Part shown: positions 1 to 7,259 of the stretch, in pieces
Numbering within the stretch: position 1 is the stretch's first letter
Layout: every line of letters begins with the position of its first letter
Assembly: GCA_964390695.1 (NCBI GenBank)
Contig: CAYMKI010000140.1
Span: 1 to 8,212 of the forward strand
Reading direction: 5' to 3'
DNA from: CAWACC01 sp964390695
GTDB taxonomy: Bacteria; Chlamydiota; Chlamydiia; Chlamydiales; Parachlamydiaceae
Length of the DNA stretch: 8,212 bases
Position numbers and translations under genes: made by a program
The notes under the pieces: generated by a model
Seen by the model: only the letters and a program-made list of their open reading frames with translations
Told to the model about the DNA's origin: nothing
The model's database searches: none

Positions 1-3000
1 AAGACTCTGCTTGCCGAATCGATTGCATTGAATTTCTCATGCATGGATTATTTTCAGGTATTGAAAAAGAGACCTCTGTAGTTACTTTTTTTCTAAAGAT
101 TCTAGACACCCTTTCACAGGAATCTCCACTACCGTTGCTGCAGATACAAACACTCTGCACACATCCTTTAGCTGCGGTACTTTTACCTTATAGACCAGAC
201 GAGGCCTCGCAAATCTTACTCAAACTGGCTGATTCCGCCTCTACAAACGAAACTCTGTATAGGAAATACACCCTTGATATCTTCAAACAGTTGCTGCAGC
301 TTATCTCTGTGCTACCAACCGATAGACAATTTCCTGTGATCGAGGCTTTTAGCCGTTGTTTATCTGTGCAAACAGAGAGTTTGGAAGCTGAGGAGGAGCT
401 TAATACTCTGCTAACTAGTCAGCAGCATTTTATATTCAATATGGAATTTGCGTGTAGCCATGAAACTCTCTTCAAATCCCTTTTAAAAGAAATGGCATGC
501 CACAAATTATGCTTGGAGTTATACCCTCAAACGACAGAATGCCTATATGCGTTCTTGCAGAAACAACTATCCTCGATCCACACAAAGCCTTCTTTTGAAT
601 TCCTTGATGTGGTTCTGTGGATTCTTGATCATAGTGAAAAGTCGGCTGATATGCAGCCAATTCAATCGTTTTACTATTCTTCATTCTGCGCCTGTCAAGA
701 TGATGAACTTCTCCTGCAAGAAAGTTTGCTTGTGACCTCGTACTTGAATTTCGTGGAAAAAAGCGGTCTTCCTTGTGACGAAATTGCATATCTAAATGTC
801 ACTATGAATTTGATAAAAAGGGTTATAAGCGCCGATGATCTCCTATTTCAGAAGCTCATCCAGCATCAATTAGCAGTAATTAAGGATCATGAAAATGTCC
901 TGGCTAAAGACATGTTTAAGCTTTTACAGGGACATCTCTATGAGATGCCTCTGAGATCCATTATAGTGCTTGACCAGCAATTTAAGCTGTTTCACCAGCA
1001 TATTGAGATTTCAGACTTACAAGAACATATTACACGAGTACTCCAACACATCCTGAAAGCGAAAAATTACGACCTGCTAAAAATTTTCTTTTTGATTCCG
1101 AGTAAAGGGTACACCTTGACATTCGAGCAGTGGAAGTTAATCTTGGCGGACATCAGTGGCATGGACTATGAATTACATAAGGCTATCTCTATATTTCTTT
1201 TACCGGATTTTGAAACCGTTTTGTTAAGCTTCAAGTATCCAAAAGAGCGTTTAGCTTTTTGCTTAACGATTCTTGATGCTGGTCAAAAACACCCCTCTTT
1301 TCTAATCAATATGCTCAGCATAGCAAAAATGGTGATTACGAGCTTGGATGATGCTTCATTGCAATCTGAGAGGCTTGATTTTATAGAAAAACTCTTTGTG
1401 CATTCCGCTGAAAAGTTTTTCGCATATCAGCTTGAATATATCCCGGATCTTCTGCAGATATGGCTGAATGCTTTCAGAAGCATCGAAGCAGAGTTAAAAG
1501 TTAATCCTCAAGATATCATCCATAAAATGGAACAAAACATCAGCGCTCTAAACGAGAAAAAAGTTCATCTGCTAAATATACTAGAGCAGACCCATATTCT
1601 CTTAGTATGCCAAGCCGGCAATGAGGAGCAATTCGCACGTTTCATGCAAGAACTCCCACAGACTTTAAGTAGAATGAATGTGAATTCCAAAACCCTAATG
1701 GAAACACTGAATAAATTAATTTTACATCTTACCTCTCAGAGAAAAATCCCTTTCCTGCAATTAACCCTTGCGTGGATTGATCAAAATGTAAAACTCGACG
1801 TTCCCACCTTAGATTTTTATTGTCGGCTGGCCGAACATAAACTAGAACCTGATGAAATTCTCTCGGTATTAGAAATCATACATAATACTAAAAACTATAT
1901 CGAAACAGGTTGCGTTTTGGCTCTTCAATATCTCTTTACCCATAAAACACTGCCCAAGCCCACTGCCAAAAAGATTTTACATGCTCTTGTGAAGAGTTTA
2001 ACTAAGATCGAAAGCTTAAATACGGGTGTGTCTCCATTGATAACAATCTATCTGTTAAAATTACCCTCTCAAAATCTCTCTGATTATCCTGAAGCTACTC
2101 CTATACTGAATCTTCTATTCAAAATCCACGATGTTTCGCGAACGGAAGCAAACTCCAAGAGACTCGTCATGCTATCTAAAGTCTATGGCTCTACATTTTT
2201 CAAACGACCTGAAATATATAAACCTTGCATGCCGATTTTAGCACATGCTTTTGAAGAGATCTACCGTGCAGATCCTAAAGAATTTATCGACTACCTTGAT
2301 GCATATATTAAATATCTCAGCAAGTCTCTGTGCATCATTCATAAGTCGGAGAAAATTCGTGTTAACATCATCAGCATGCTCATTTGTCAGATCTTGGAAT
2401 ACAGGCTGTCTATTATAGATTTAGAATCCATCAATCTAGACCAAACCTTAAACTCTTTATCTTACTTTTTCGGTGTATTGTTCGAAAATCGGATGATCGA
2501 TGTAGAACATGCTGAAAAACTCGTATTCAAATTCATTTATCTTCCGCTTCCGGATACCAACCCCAGTCTTCAGACCCACCATTTCACAAAAAATTTACCG
2601 GAATTGCTAGAATTGCTGTCGAAAAAAAACCTGCACTTCTTTACTGCTGTGCATAAATATGAATTATTTTTACTCAGCAATCAAAAGAAATACCTCTGTG
2701 AAAATCCCACTGAAACAACGAGACAGAAGGCATTTGAATCCTACATACAAAATTTATTACAGATGAAAACGCTATTTGCAACCGAAGTTGCAGTTTGTGA
2801 ATTTATAAACGACCATCATAAGATCCTGAAGTCTATGCGGCAGCAACAATTAAAAGACTTCTATAACTTGTGGAAAGAATTTATATCTGCAATATGCCGC
2901 TCTACACACTTCTCAAAGTTATCTAGCGGATCTATCAATTTCTTGTATCTAACCTACATGACTTTTGTCAATGATTGCGTTACCAAGAATGTTGAAGACG

Positions 3001-3149
3001 CGGCCTTGCATCTCGAAACTTTATCAGAATTTCTAAAACAAATTTTGCGGTCCAGCAAAACTCTTGGCAGTGAGATGCTCATGATTTCCAGCAGCATAGG
3101 ACTGATTTCAGATGATTCAATCCTTATGCAATCCAACTTGGATCAGTAA
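1..3149 (+). CDS. Large leucine-rich helical protein of unknown function, 5' partial
   Basis: The reading frame is open from the first complete codon (base 3) to a TAA at 3147-3149. The first ATG at 39 has no ribosome binding site and twelve in-frame sense codons precede it, so the true start is probably outside the window and at least 1,048 residues are present. The protein is dominated by Leu, Ile, Phe, Lys, Glu and His in amphipathic helical patterns from end to end. It shows no signal peptide, no convincing membrane segment and no catalytic motif I know. Cysteine is unusually common for a bacterial cytosolic protein. The stretch around residues 487-520 from ATG 39 looks weakly coiled-coil. 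The overall look is that of an alpha-solenoid (HEAT/TPR-like) scaffold, but no repeat consensus can be read by eye, so this is inference. It converges on pncC with 25 bases between stop codons and no obvious terminator. The coding call is secure; the function is unknown. Confidence 0.85.
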   Translation, partial: DSACRIDCIEFLMHGLFSGIEKETSVVTFFLKILDTLSQESPLPLLQIQTLCTHPLAAVLLPYRPDEASQILLKLADSASTNETLYRKYTLDIFKQLLQLISVLPTDRQFPVIEAFSRCLSVQTESLEAEEELNTLLTSQQHFIFNMEFACSHETLFKSLLKEMACHKLCLELYPQTTECLYAFLQKQLSSIHTKPSFEFLDVVLWILDHSEKSADMQPIQSFYYSSFCACQDDELLLQESLLVTSYLNFVEKSGLPCDEIAYLNVTMNLIKRVISADDLLFQKLIQHQLAVIKDHENVLAKDMFKLLQGHLYEMPLRSIIVLDQQFKLFHQHIEISDLQEHITRVLQHILKAKNYDLLKIFFLIPSKGYTLTFEQWKLILADISGMDYELHKAISIFLLPDFETVLLSFKYPKERLAFCLTILDAGQKHPSFLINMLSIAKMVITSLDDASLQSERLDFIEKLFVHSAEKFFAYQLEYIPDLLQIWLNAFRSIEAELKVNPQDIIHKMEQNISALNEKKVHLLNILEQTHILLVCQAGNEEQFARFMQELPQTLSRMNVNSKTLMETLNKLILHLTSQRKIPFLQLTLAWIDQNVKLDVPTLDFYCRLAEHKLEPDEILSVLEIIHNTKNYIETGCVLALQYLFTHKTLPKPTAKKILHALVKSLTKIESLNTGVSPLITIYLLKLPSQNLSDYPEATPILNLLFKIHDVSRTEANSKRLVMLSKVYGSTFFKRPEIYKPCMPILAHAFEEIYRADPKEFIDYLDAYIKYLSKSLCIIHKSEKIRVNIISMLICQILEYRLSIIDLESINLDQTLNSLSYFFGVLFENRMIDVEHAEKLVFKFIYLPLPDTNPSLQTHHFTKNLPELLELLSKKNLHFFTAVHKYELFLLSNQKKYLCENPTETTRQKAFESYIQNLLQMKTLFATEVAVCEFINDHHKILKSMRQQQLKDFYNLWKEFISAICRSTHFSKLSSGSINFLYLTYMTFVNDCVTKNVEDAALHLETLSEFLKQILRSSKTLGSEMLMISSSIGLISDDSILMQSNLDQ

Positions 3150-3174
3150 GAAGGTAATTCAGGCTAACAACTTA

Positions 3175-3651
3175 CTAGATATATTCGTAAAATTTGGCTA
3201 AAATGTCCTCTACAGCCACTTCCATGATTTCGCTGCGCGAGCCGGTGAGGTTTAATTTCCAAGATAAGAGGGGCCTCGTCTTTTGGCCAATTGCACACCA
3301 TACGGTACCGACAGGTTTCTCCGACGTCCCTCCGCCAGGCCCGGCGATACCTGTCACCGCTAAAGCATAATCACACCCGCTCTTTTCCAAAATTCCCTTG
3401 ACCATTGCTTCCGCCACTTCTGCACTTACTGCCCCTTTATCATTAAGCAGTGTAGTTGGAACATCCAGCCATTTTGTTTTCATTTCATTTGAATATACTA
3501 TCATTCCCCCTAAAAAATAGGCAGAAGCTCCGGGTATTGAGGTCAGCCTAGCTGCCAACCTGCCCCCGGTACAAGATTCTGCTACGCAAAGGGTTGCTTT
3601 ACCCTCTACCATTTTTTTCAATATCCACTCTTGAAATGTATGATTTTTCAT
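3175..3651 (-). CDS. pncC: Nicotinamide-nucleotide amidohydrolase PncC (CinA C-terminal domain protein)
   Basis: This 158-residue protein is a stand-alone CinA C-terminal domain, the family that deamidates nicotinamide mononucleotide to nicotinic acid mononucleotide in the bacterial pyridine nucleotide salvage cycle. The family signature AESCTGG lies at residues 24-30, with Ser26 the presumed nucleophile. It is followed by the typical GASAYFLGGMIVYSNEMK stretch (41-58) and by the glycine loop AVTGIAGPGGGTSEKPVGTV (98-117). The length matches single-domain PncC (about 160 aa); the N-terminal molybdopterin-binding-like domain of full CinA is absent and no upstream frame could supply it. The start is ATG at 3651, four bases after the stop of the upstream gene. 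Its AAGGTGG and TAGGG ribosome-binding candidates lie in the end of that gene, suggesting coupled translation. It is the last gene of the nrdR operon. Family assignment is confident; substrate is taken from the family. Confidence 0.93.
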   Translation of the reverse strand: MKNHTFQEWILKKMVEGKATLCVAESCTGGRLAARLTSIPGASAYFLGGMIVYSNEMKTKWLDVPTTLLNDKGAVSAEVAEAMVKGILEKSGCDYALAVTGIAGPGGGTSEKPVGTVWCAIGQKTRPLLSWKLNLTGSRSEIMEVAVEDILAKFYEYI

Positions 3652-3655
3652 TTCC

Positions 3656-4333
3656 CTAACCCACCTTGAGGTTTTTAATCTTTAACTGAGGGTGATTATT
3701 AATCCATGGTATGCACTCTTTTCCAATTCTCATAGGCGCATGAATAGTTTTGTTTTCCCATCTAAAGGGTGTAGGCAAAGTATGGGTCCTTGTCCATTTT
3801 TGCAAAAGGCGGTAGAGATAAGTATTGGGGAAATTATCGTTGTCTACAACTTTTAAAGGTTCCTTAGTGACTGGATCTAAATAGAGTTGAGGATAGGTGA
3901 ATAAAATTCCCCAAGCAATGCTTTCAGGTCCATGCACGTTGGAGCGGAATTTATCATCATATGGCGAATAATCCATGGAATGCGGCTGCAGCTGAATAAC
4001 AGGTTTGCATATTCTGACCAAGTGCTGTCCGTTAGGAACTTCGATAGCATATAAAGCCTCTTGAGTTCGGGTGAAAACAGCATTGAAATAAGAGCTGTAT
4101 ATGTGTTCTTCGGGAATCTGACCGTGTTTTAAGCTGTCGATATAGTATTTGTATATAGACAAAAACTTCTCTGGGATGATTTCTGCCTGTGCTTGCAGGA
4201 CTACTTTTCCCACTTGAAAAATGACAAAAGGTTCCAGGACAGCAAATAACTGCAGCATTTCCGAATAATCGATCAATAAAGGCAATGAAAGCCATTTAGA
4301 AGCCTGCATAGGAGGCTCTTTGGGAGAACTCAT
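3656..4333 (-). CDS. Conserved-looking hypothetical protein between lspA and pncC
   Basis: I do not recognise this protein. I place the start at the ATG at 4333, one base after the lspA stop (TAG-g-ATG). This gives 225 residues and fits reinitiation after lspA. An in-frame ATG at 4344 and a longer frame to 4408 exist, but they overlap lspA and have no ribosome binding site. The protein appears soluble and has no signal peptide. The N-terminal third is hydrophobic and helical (IDYSEMLQLFAVLEPFVIF). The central part is rich in Tyr, Pro and His, with a striking QLQPHSMDYSPYDDKFR stretch. Next comes GPESIAWGILFTYPQLYLDP, and the C-terminus is basic (KIKNLKV). No Cys pairs, Walker motif or catalytic triad is evident. 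Its position inside a tight operon, with overlapping control signals on both sides, argues that it is a genuine gene. Confidence 0.8.
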   Translation of the reverse strand: MSSPKEPPMQASKWLSLPLLIDYSEMLQLFAVLEPFVIFQVGKVVLQAQAEIIPEKFLSIYKYYIDSLKHGQIPEEHIYSSYFNAVFTRTQEALYAIEVPNGQHLVRICKPVIQLQPHSMDYSPYDDKFRSNVHGPESIAWGILFTYPQLYLDPVTKEPLKVVDNDNFPNTYLYRLLQKWTRTHTLPTPFRWENKTIHAPMRIGKECIPWINNHPQLKIKNLKVG

Positions 4334-4334
4334 C

Positions 4335-4901
4335 CTAAGCATGGTTATTATCGGACTGAGGCAAAGGGCTGGGAGTATTGAATGACAAAATAAACAACCA
4401 AAATACACCTAGGCAGATGGCTGAATCGGCCACATTGAAGACAGCATAATCAAATCCCCAAAAATTGAAATGGAACATGTCCACCACATGTCCATAAAGG
4501 AAGTGGTCGAGAATATTACCAAGGGCGCCACTGATGACCAGCGATAAAGGCATAAGCCGGGAGGGAATTTTATTGATAAACAAGGCATATGCAATTAAAC
4601 CGGCCACCATAATCACTCTAAATGCAAATAGACCTTGAGGATAATCTCTGAAAATCCCCCAAGCTGCGCCAAAGTTGATGGTATGGTTGATGGAAAATTG
4701 AATGCCATAAAAGTCTTCAAAGATTCCGATACCTCCAAAGGGGTATTCAGGAGAGCTCATAGAAGCCAACGGCAGCATAGCTTGCGTGTAGTATTTGCTG
4801 AGCATATCCGCAGCTAGGATTGCTACTCCTATTAAGAGAGCAACCATAGCTTTTGAAAATGAACAAGCCTGATCTTTAGAGATAGCACCGTTCGAACTCA
4901 T
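4335..4901 (-). CDS. lspA: Lipoprotein signal peptidase (signal peptidase II)
   Basis: LspA is the inner-membrane aspartyl protease that removes the signal peptide from diacylglyceryl-prolipoproteins. Four hydrophobic helices are visible (roughly residues 19-36, 92-112, 118-132 and 155-175, counting from the GTG at 4904). Family motifs present are AADMLSK (31-37), NFGAAWG (77-83), GALGNILD (126-133) and VVDM...FNVAD. These supply the two catalytic aspartates, Asp142 and Asp160. The length of about 188 residues is slightly above the usual 160-170, owing to short N- and C-terminal extensions. The ATG at 4901 shares its A with the dksA TGA stop. A GTG one codon earlier (4904) is an alternative, and AAGGG 9 bases upstream of the ATG serves as ribosome binding site. 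Translation is therefore likely coupled to dksA. Function is secure. Confidence 0.96.
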   Translation of the reverse strand: MSSNGAISKDQACSFSKAMVALLIGVAILAADMLSKYYTQAMLPLASMSSPEYPFGGIGIFEDFYGIQFSINHTINFGAAWGIFRDYPQGLFAFRVIMVAGLIAYALFINKIPSRLMPLSLVISGALGNILDHFLYGHVVDMFHFNFWGFDYAVFNVADSAICLGVFWLFILSFNTPSPLPQSDNNHA

Positions 4902-5266
4902 CACAAAAGGCCCTTTTCAACCTGTTCCTGAGCTTTTACTGTCATAGTAGCATAGGGAACAGCTTCTAAACGAGCCAAAGGTATTTCGTCTCCTGAGATA
5001 TCGCATATGCCATATGTGCCCTCATCAATTTTCTCAAGTGCTCGATCAATTTGTTTGAGCAAATTGTATTCCCTTGTTGTGACTTCTAAGCTTATAGTGC
5101 GGTTGAAGTCATCAGTTCCTTGATCAGCCTGATGCTGGGAATAGCCGGTAGCTTCATCGGGAGTTTTGACTTGATCTGCCGACCCTCTCAACGACTGTGT
5201 GATTTGCATGCGCATTTCTTCTAATCGTTTTTTAAATCGAGCTATATCAGTTTTTTTGAGCGCCAT
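4901..5266 (-). CDS. dksA: DksA/TraR-family RNA polymerase-binding protein lacking the zinc-finger cysteines
   Basis: The 121-residue protein has the DksA/TraR layout. A long N-terminal helical coiled coil (about residues 5-80) carries the acidic tip region HQADQGTDDFNR (45-56). The C-terminal globular signature YGICDISGDEIPLARL (85-100) follows. DksA proteins enter the secondary channel of RNA polymerase and change promoter-complex stability, often with ppGpp. Here only one cysteine of the usual four-cysteine zinc site remains (Cys88). The second position is Ser91, and the later pair is replaced in the stretch PYATMTV. This resembles zinc-independent paralogues such as Pseudomonas DksA2, although that protein keeps two cysteines. 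The start is the ATG at 5266, overlapping the end of nrdR by 20 bases and preceded by a near-perfect AGGAGGT. The fold assignment is firm; whether it still works like DksA is inference. Confidence 0.92.
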   Translation of the reverse strand: MALKKTDIARFKKRLEEMRMQITQSLRGSADQVKTPDEATGYSQHQADQGTDDFNRTISLEVTTREYNLLKQIDRALEKIDEGTYGICDISGDEIPLARLEAVPYATMTVKAQEQVEKGLL

Positions 5267-5753
5267 CAGCTACCTCCTCATATTTTTTAATTCGCTCGGC
5301 ATCATCTTTGGATTGGATGGAATGTATCGCTTCCATTAATTCACCCATGTTTTTAAACCTTTTATATACGCAAGCAAAACGAATAAACGCGATCGGATCC
5401 ATAGATTGCAGATATTTCATCACCATGTTGCCGATCTCAGTAGTCGTTATTTCTTGAACTCCCTTTTGTATTAATTCGCCGGTGATTTTACTTGCAATCA
5501 TAATCACTTGATCGTGGCTAATTGTTGTATGTCGACAAGCAGCCTCTAATCCATAAACCAGCTTCTGTTGCTGAAAATCCTCATAGCGACCATCGCGTTT
5601 GTGAACTTGCAATGTCAGCTCAATGTTCTCAAAAGTAGTAAAACGCCTAAAGCACTTCAAACACTCGCGGCGCCTTCGTATGGCATTCAGCTCTACAGCA
5701 TCTCTTGAATCCGTTACTTTGGACTCGGAGTGATGACAATAAGGACATTTCAT
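5247..5753 (-). CDS. nrdR: Transcriptional repressor NrdR
   Basis: NrdR is the nucleotide-sensing repressor of ribonucleotide reductase genes. The 168-residue protein has the N-terminal zinc ribbon CPYC (3-6) ... CLKC (31-34) with the basic IRRRRE patch between. It is followed by an ATP-cone domain (about 46-136) beginning LQVHKRDGRYEDF and ending FIRFACVYKRF, both typical of the family. The length is slightly above the usual 150-160 because of a charged C-terminal tail that overlaps the dksA start. The ATG at 5753 has AAGGAT seven bases upstream. It is the first gene of a five-gene minus-strand operon. No NrdR-box pair is apparent near its own promoter, so autoregulation is not supported here. 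Its ribonucleotide reductase targets would lie elsewhere in the genome. Confidence 0.97.
   Translation of the reverse strand: MKCPYCHHSESKVTDSRDAVELNAIRRRRECLKCFRRFTTFENIELTLQVHKRDGRYEDFQQQKLVYGLEAACRHTTISHDQVIMIASKITGELIQKGVQEITTTEIGNMVMKYLQSMDPIAFIRFACVYKRFKNMGELMEAIHSIQSKDDAERIKKYEEVADGAQKN
5272..5278 (-). promoter_or_regulatory. Strong ribosome binding site for dksA
   Basis: On the minus strand AGGAGGT lies five bases before the dksA ATG (5266). It fixes that start even though it falls inside the end of nrdR. It is the best Shine-Dalgarno match in the operon and suggests DksA is made at a higher rate than its neighbours. Confidence 0.8.
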
Positions 5754-5782
5754 ACTTTATCCTTAAACAACAGTGAGATTTT

Positions 5783-5811
5783 AAAATATTTCATATCGAA
5801 TTACATGTCCA
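5783..5811 (-). promoter_or_regulatory. Probable promoter of the nrdR-dksA-lspA operon
   Basis: On the minus strand a -35 box TGGACA (5811-5806, 5 of 6 matches to TTGACA) is separated by exactly 17 bases from a -10 box TATTTT (5788-5783, 4 of 6). Transcription would start near 5776 and give a leader of about 22 nt ending in the nrdR ribosome binding site. The A10 tract just upstream (5813-5822) could act as an UP-like or bent element. Confidence 0.55.
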
Positions 5812-5851
5812 GAAAAAAAAAATCTCCAATGGTTTATTCTAAAAAAATCAA

Positions 5852-5880
5852 TTGCTTTTTCAACTAAACTAAATTATACT
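5852..5880 (+). promoter_or_regulatory. Probable tyrP promoter
   Basis: TTGCTT (5852-5857) and TATACT (5875-5880) are 17 bases apart. The -10 box matches the consensus at 5 of 6 positions, while the -35 box is weak (3 of 6). The predicted start near 5887 gives a short leader. An imperfect 14-base inverted repeat (5833-5846 and 5892-5905, 12 of 14 matches) brackets this promoter and could be a pair of operator half-sites. Confidence 0.5.
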
Positions 5881-5919
5881 GAAAAACATTATTATTTAGA
5901 ATACATCATTTTAGGTCCT

Positions 5920-7110
5920 ATGAATAAAAATGAGACTATTTGGGGAGGAACGTTATTAGTGGCGGGCACCTCCATTGGCGGAGGCATGCTGGCTTTACCC
6001 GTGCTGACTAGCCTAGGAGGGTTTTTACCCTCATTGGTGATATATTTGTTATGTTGGCTATTTATGGCCTCTACTGGTTTATTGTTCCTGGAAATATCTC
6101 TTTGGCTTCATGAAGAAGCTAATATTATCTCCATGGCAGAGAAGACTTTGGGCAACTGGGGCAAGTTGGCAGCGTGGGGTTTGTACTTATTTTTATTCTA
6201 CTGCCTGACTTTAGCTTATATTGTGGGAAGCGGCAATATGGCATCCGATATCTTTGGCAGCTATTTTCCGTCCTGGATGGGCTCGTTAATTTTTGTGCTC
6301 ATCTTTTCCCCTTTTGTATATGCCGGATCTAAACTCGTGGGTAAATTCAATTTCCTGCTCATGGGTGGATTGATTATTTCGTTTTTGGGGTTTATAGCTT
6401 TGGGTTATTCGTATATTGACACGGAACATTTACGGCCGCGAAATTGGACCTTGTCGTTGCTGGCACTCCCTGTATCCTTTACTTCATTCGCCTTTCAGGG
6501 AATTATTCCCACGTTAAGCCATTACATGAATTACAATCCAACGAGGATTCGCAAAGCGATTTTAATTGGAAGTTTCCTACCCTTATGTATATATGCACTC
6601 TGGGAATTTTTCATTTTAGGGATTGTACCGACCAATGGACCGGGAGGGTTAGCCGAAGCTTTAGAGATGGGCCAAACCGCTGTAGTGCCACTGCAGTATG
6701 CTTTAAATACCCAATCGGTATTTTTCATGGGCCAGCTCTTTGCTTTTTTTGCCTTGCTGACCTCCTTTTTTGGAGTAACCTTAGGGTTGATGGATTTCTT
6801 AGCTGATGGTTTCAAAATTCAAAAGAACCACGTTAACAAAGCGTGGATATTTACCCTTGTATTTGTCCCCCCTACTTTCATTGCTTGCCTATACCCTCAC
6901 ATTTTTTTAAAAGCTCTGGACTATGCTGGAGGTTTTGGCTGCGCACTATTGCTGGGTCTTTTGCCTATTATGATGGTATGGAGAGGAAGGTATAAAATGG
7001 GATTAAAGTCTGAGTATGCCTTGCCTGGTGGAAAGCCAGTGCTTTTGCTCTTATCTGGTTTTGTGCTATTTGAAATTGCCTGCGAGCTGTATTTCAAGTT
7101 TCAAATCTGA
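5920..7110 (+). CDS. tyrP: Aromatic amino acid permease of the TyrP/HAAAP family
   Basis: The 396-residue protein is a complete inner-membrane permease of the hydroxy/aromatic amino acid family, which takes up tyrosine (and in relatives tryptophan) by proton symport. The family hallmark VAGTSIGGGMLALP (14-27) is in the first helix. About eleven hydrophobic helices can be counted, the last near residues 373-391. The conserved FTSFAFQGIIPTLSHYM region (187-203) is followed by the typical R-KAILIGS loop (210-218). The length is standard (about 400). The ATG at 5920 has a modest AGGT only a few bases upstream. It is transcribed alone, divergent from nrdR. In chlamydiae this family supplies host-derived aromatic amino acids; the exact substrate cannot be read from sequence. 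No frameshift or missing segment is seen. Confidence 0.95.
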   Translation: MNKNETIWGGTLLVAGTSIGGGMLALPVLTSLGGFLPSLVIYLLCWLFMASTGLLFLEISLWLHEEANIISMAEKTLGNWGKLAAWGLYLFLFYCLTLAYIVGSGNMASDIFGSYFPSWMGSLIFVLIFSPFVYAGSKLVGKFNFLLMGGLIISFLGFIALGYSYIDTEHLRPRNWTLSLLALPVSFTSFAFQGIIPTLSHYMNYNPTRIRKAILIGSFLPLCIYALWEFFILGIVPTNGPGGLAEALEMGQTAVVPLQYALNTQSVFFMGQLFAFFALLTSFFGVTLGLMDFLADGFKIQKNHVNKAWIFTLVFVPPTFIACLYPHIFLKALDYAGGFGCALLLGLLPIMMVWRGRYKMGLKSEYALPGGKPVLLLLSGFVLFEIACELYFKFQI

Positions 7111-7132
7111 TAAGGCTTGTACTATATAGCAA

Positions 7133-7163
7133 AACAGTAGCAGCCTTACAGGCTGCTACTGTT
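7133..7163 (-). terminator. Strong hairpin in the tyrP / glycine-rich gene spacer
   Basis: AACAGTAGCAGCC (7133-7145) pairs perfectly with GGCTGCTACTGTT (7151-7163), with loop TTACA, giving a 13-bp stem. A further T-A pair in the loop is possible. Read on the minus strand the stem is followed by TTTTGC, a short U tract, which fits an intrinsic terminator about 95 nt downstream of the glycine-rich gene. On the plus strand no U run follows, so termination of tyrP here would be weaker. The same hairpin may equally be part of a repetitive palindromic element. Confidence 0.5.
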
Positions 7164-7259
7164 GAAACCCACCCAGAGCGGTGGCCCTGGGCTATTACGT
7201 TCCAGCCCTTTCTTGAGCTGAAGCGTGGGTAATCTTGGATTACTACCTTATTAACGCTT
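7133..7259. repeat. REP-like cluster of palindromes in the intergenic spacer
   Basis: Most of this 147-base spacer can fold. The elements are the 13-bp hairpin (7133-7163), CCCAGAGC/GCCCTGGG (7172-7179/7184-7191, one mismatch that becomes a G-U pair on one strand), GGGCT/AGCCC (7189-7193/7204-7208), GTAATC/GATTAC (7229-7234/7238-7243) and the flanking pair AAGCGT/ACGCTT (7221-7226/7254-7259). The combination of a CCCAGGGC-type palindrome next to an AGGCTG-type palindrome resembles dispersed intergenic repeats I know from other PVC and Bacteroidetes genomes. With one copy in the window, membership of a repeat family is inference. Confidence 0.4.

Noticed and set aside
472..789. Minus-strand open frame within the large plus-strand gene
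   Set aside because: It is a shadow frame with no ribosome binding site and no plausible protein character.
3131..3143. ATCCAA-C-TTGGAT palindrome as a terminator between the converging genes
   Set aside because: Neither strand has a T run after it, and it lies inside coding sequence.
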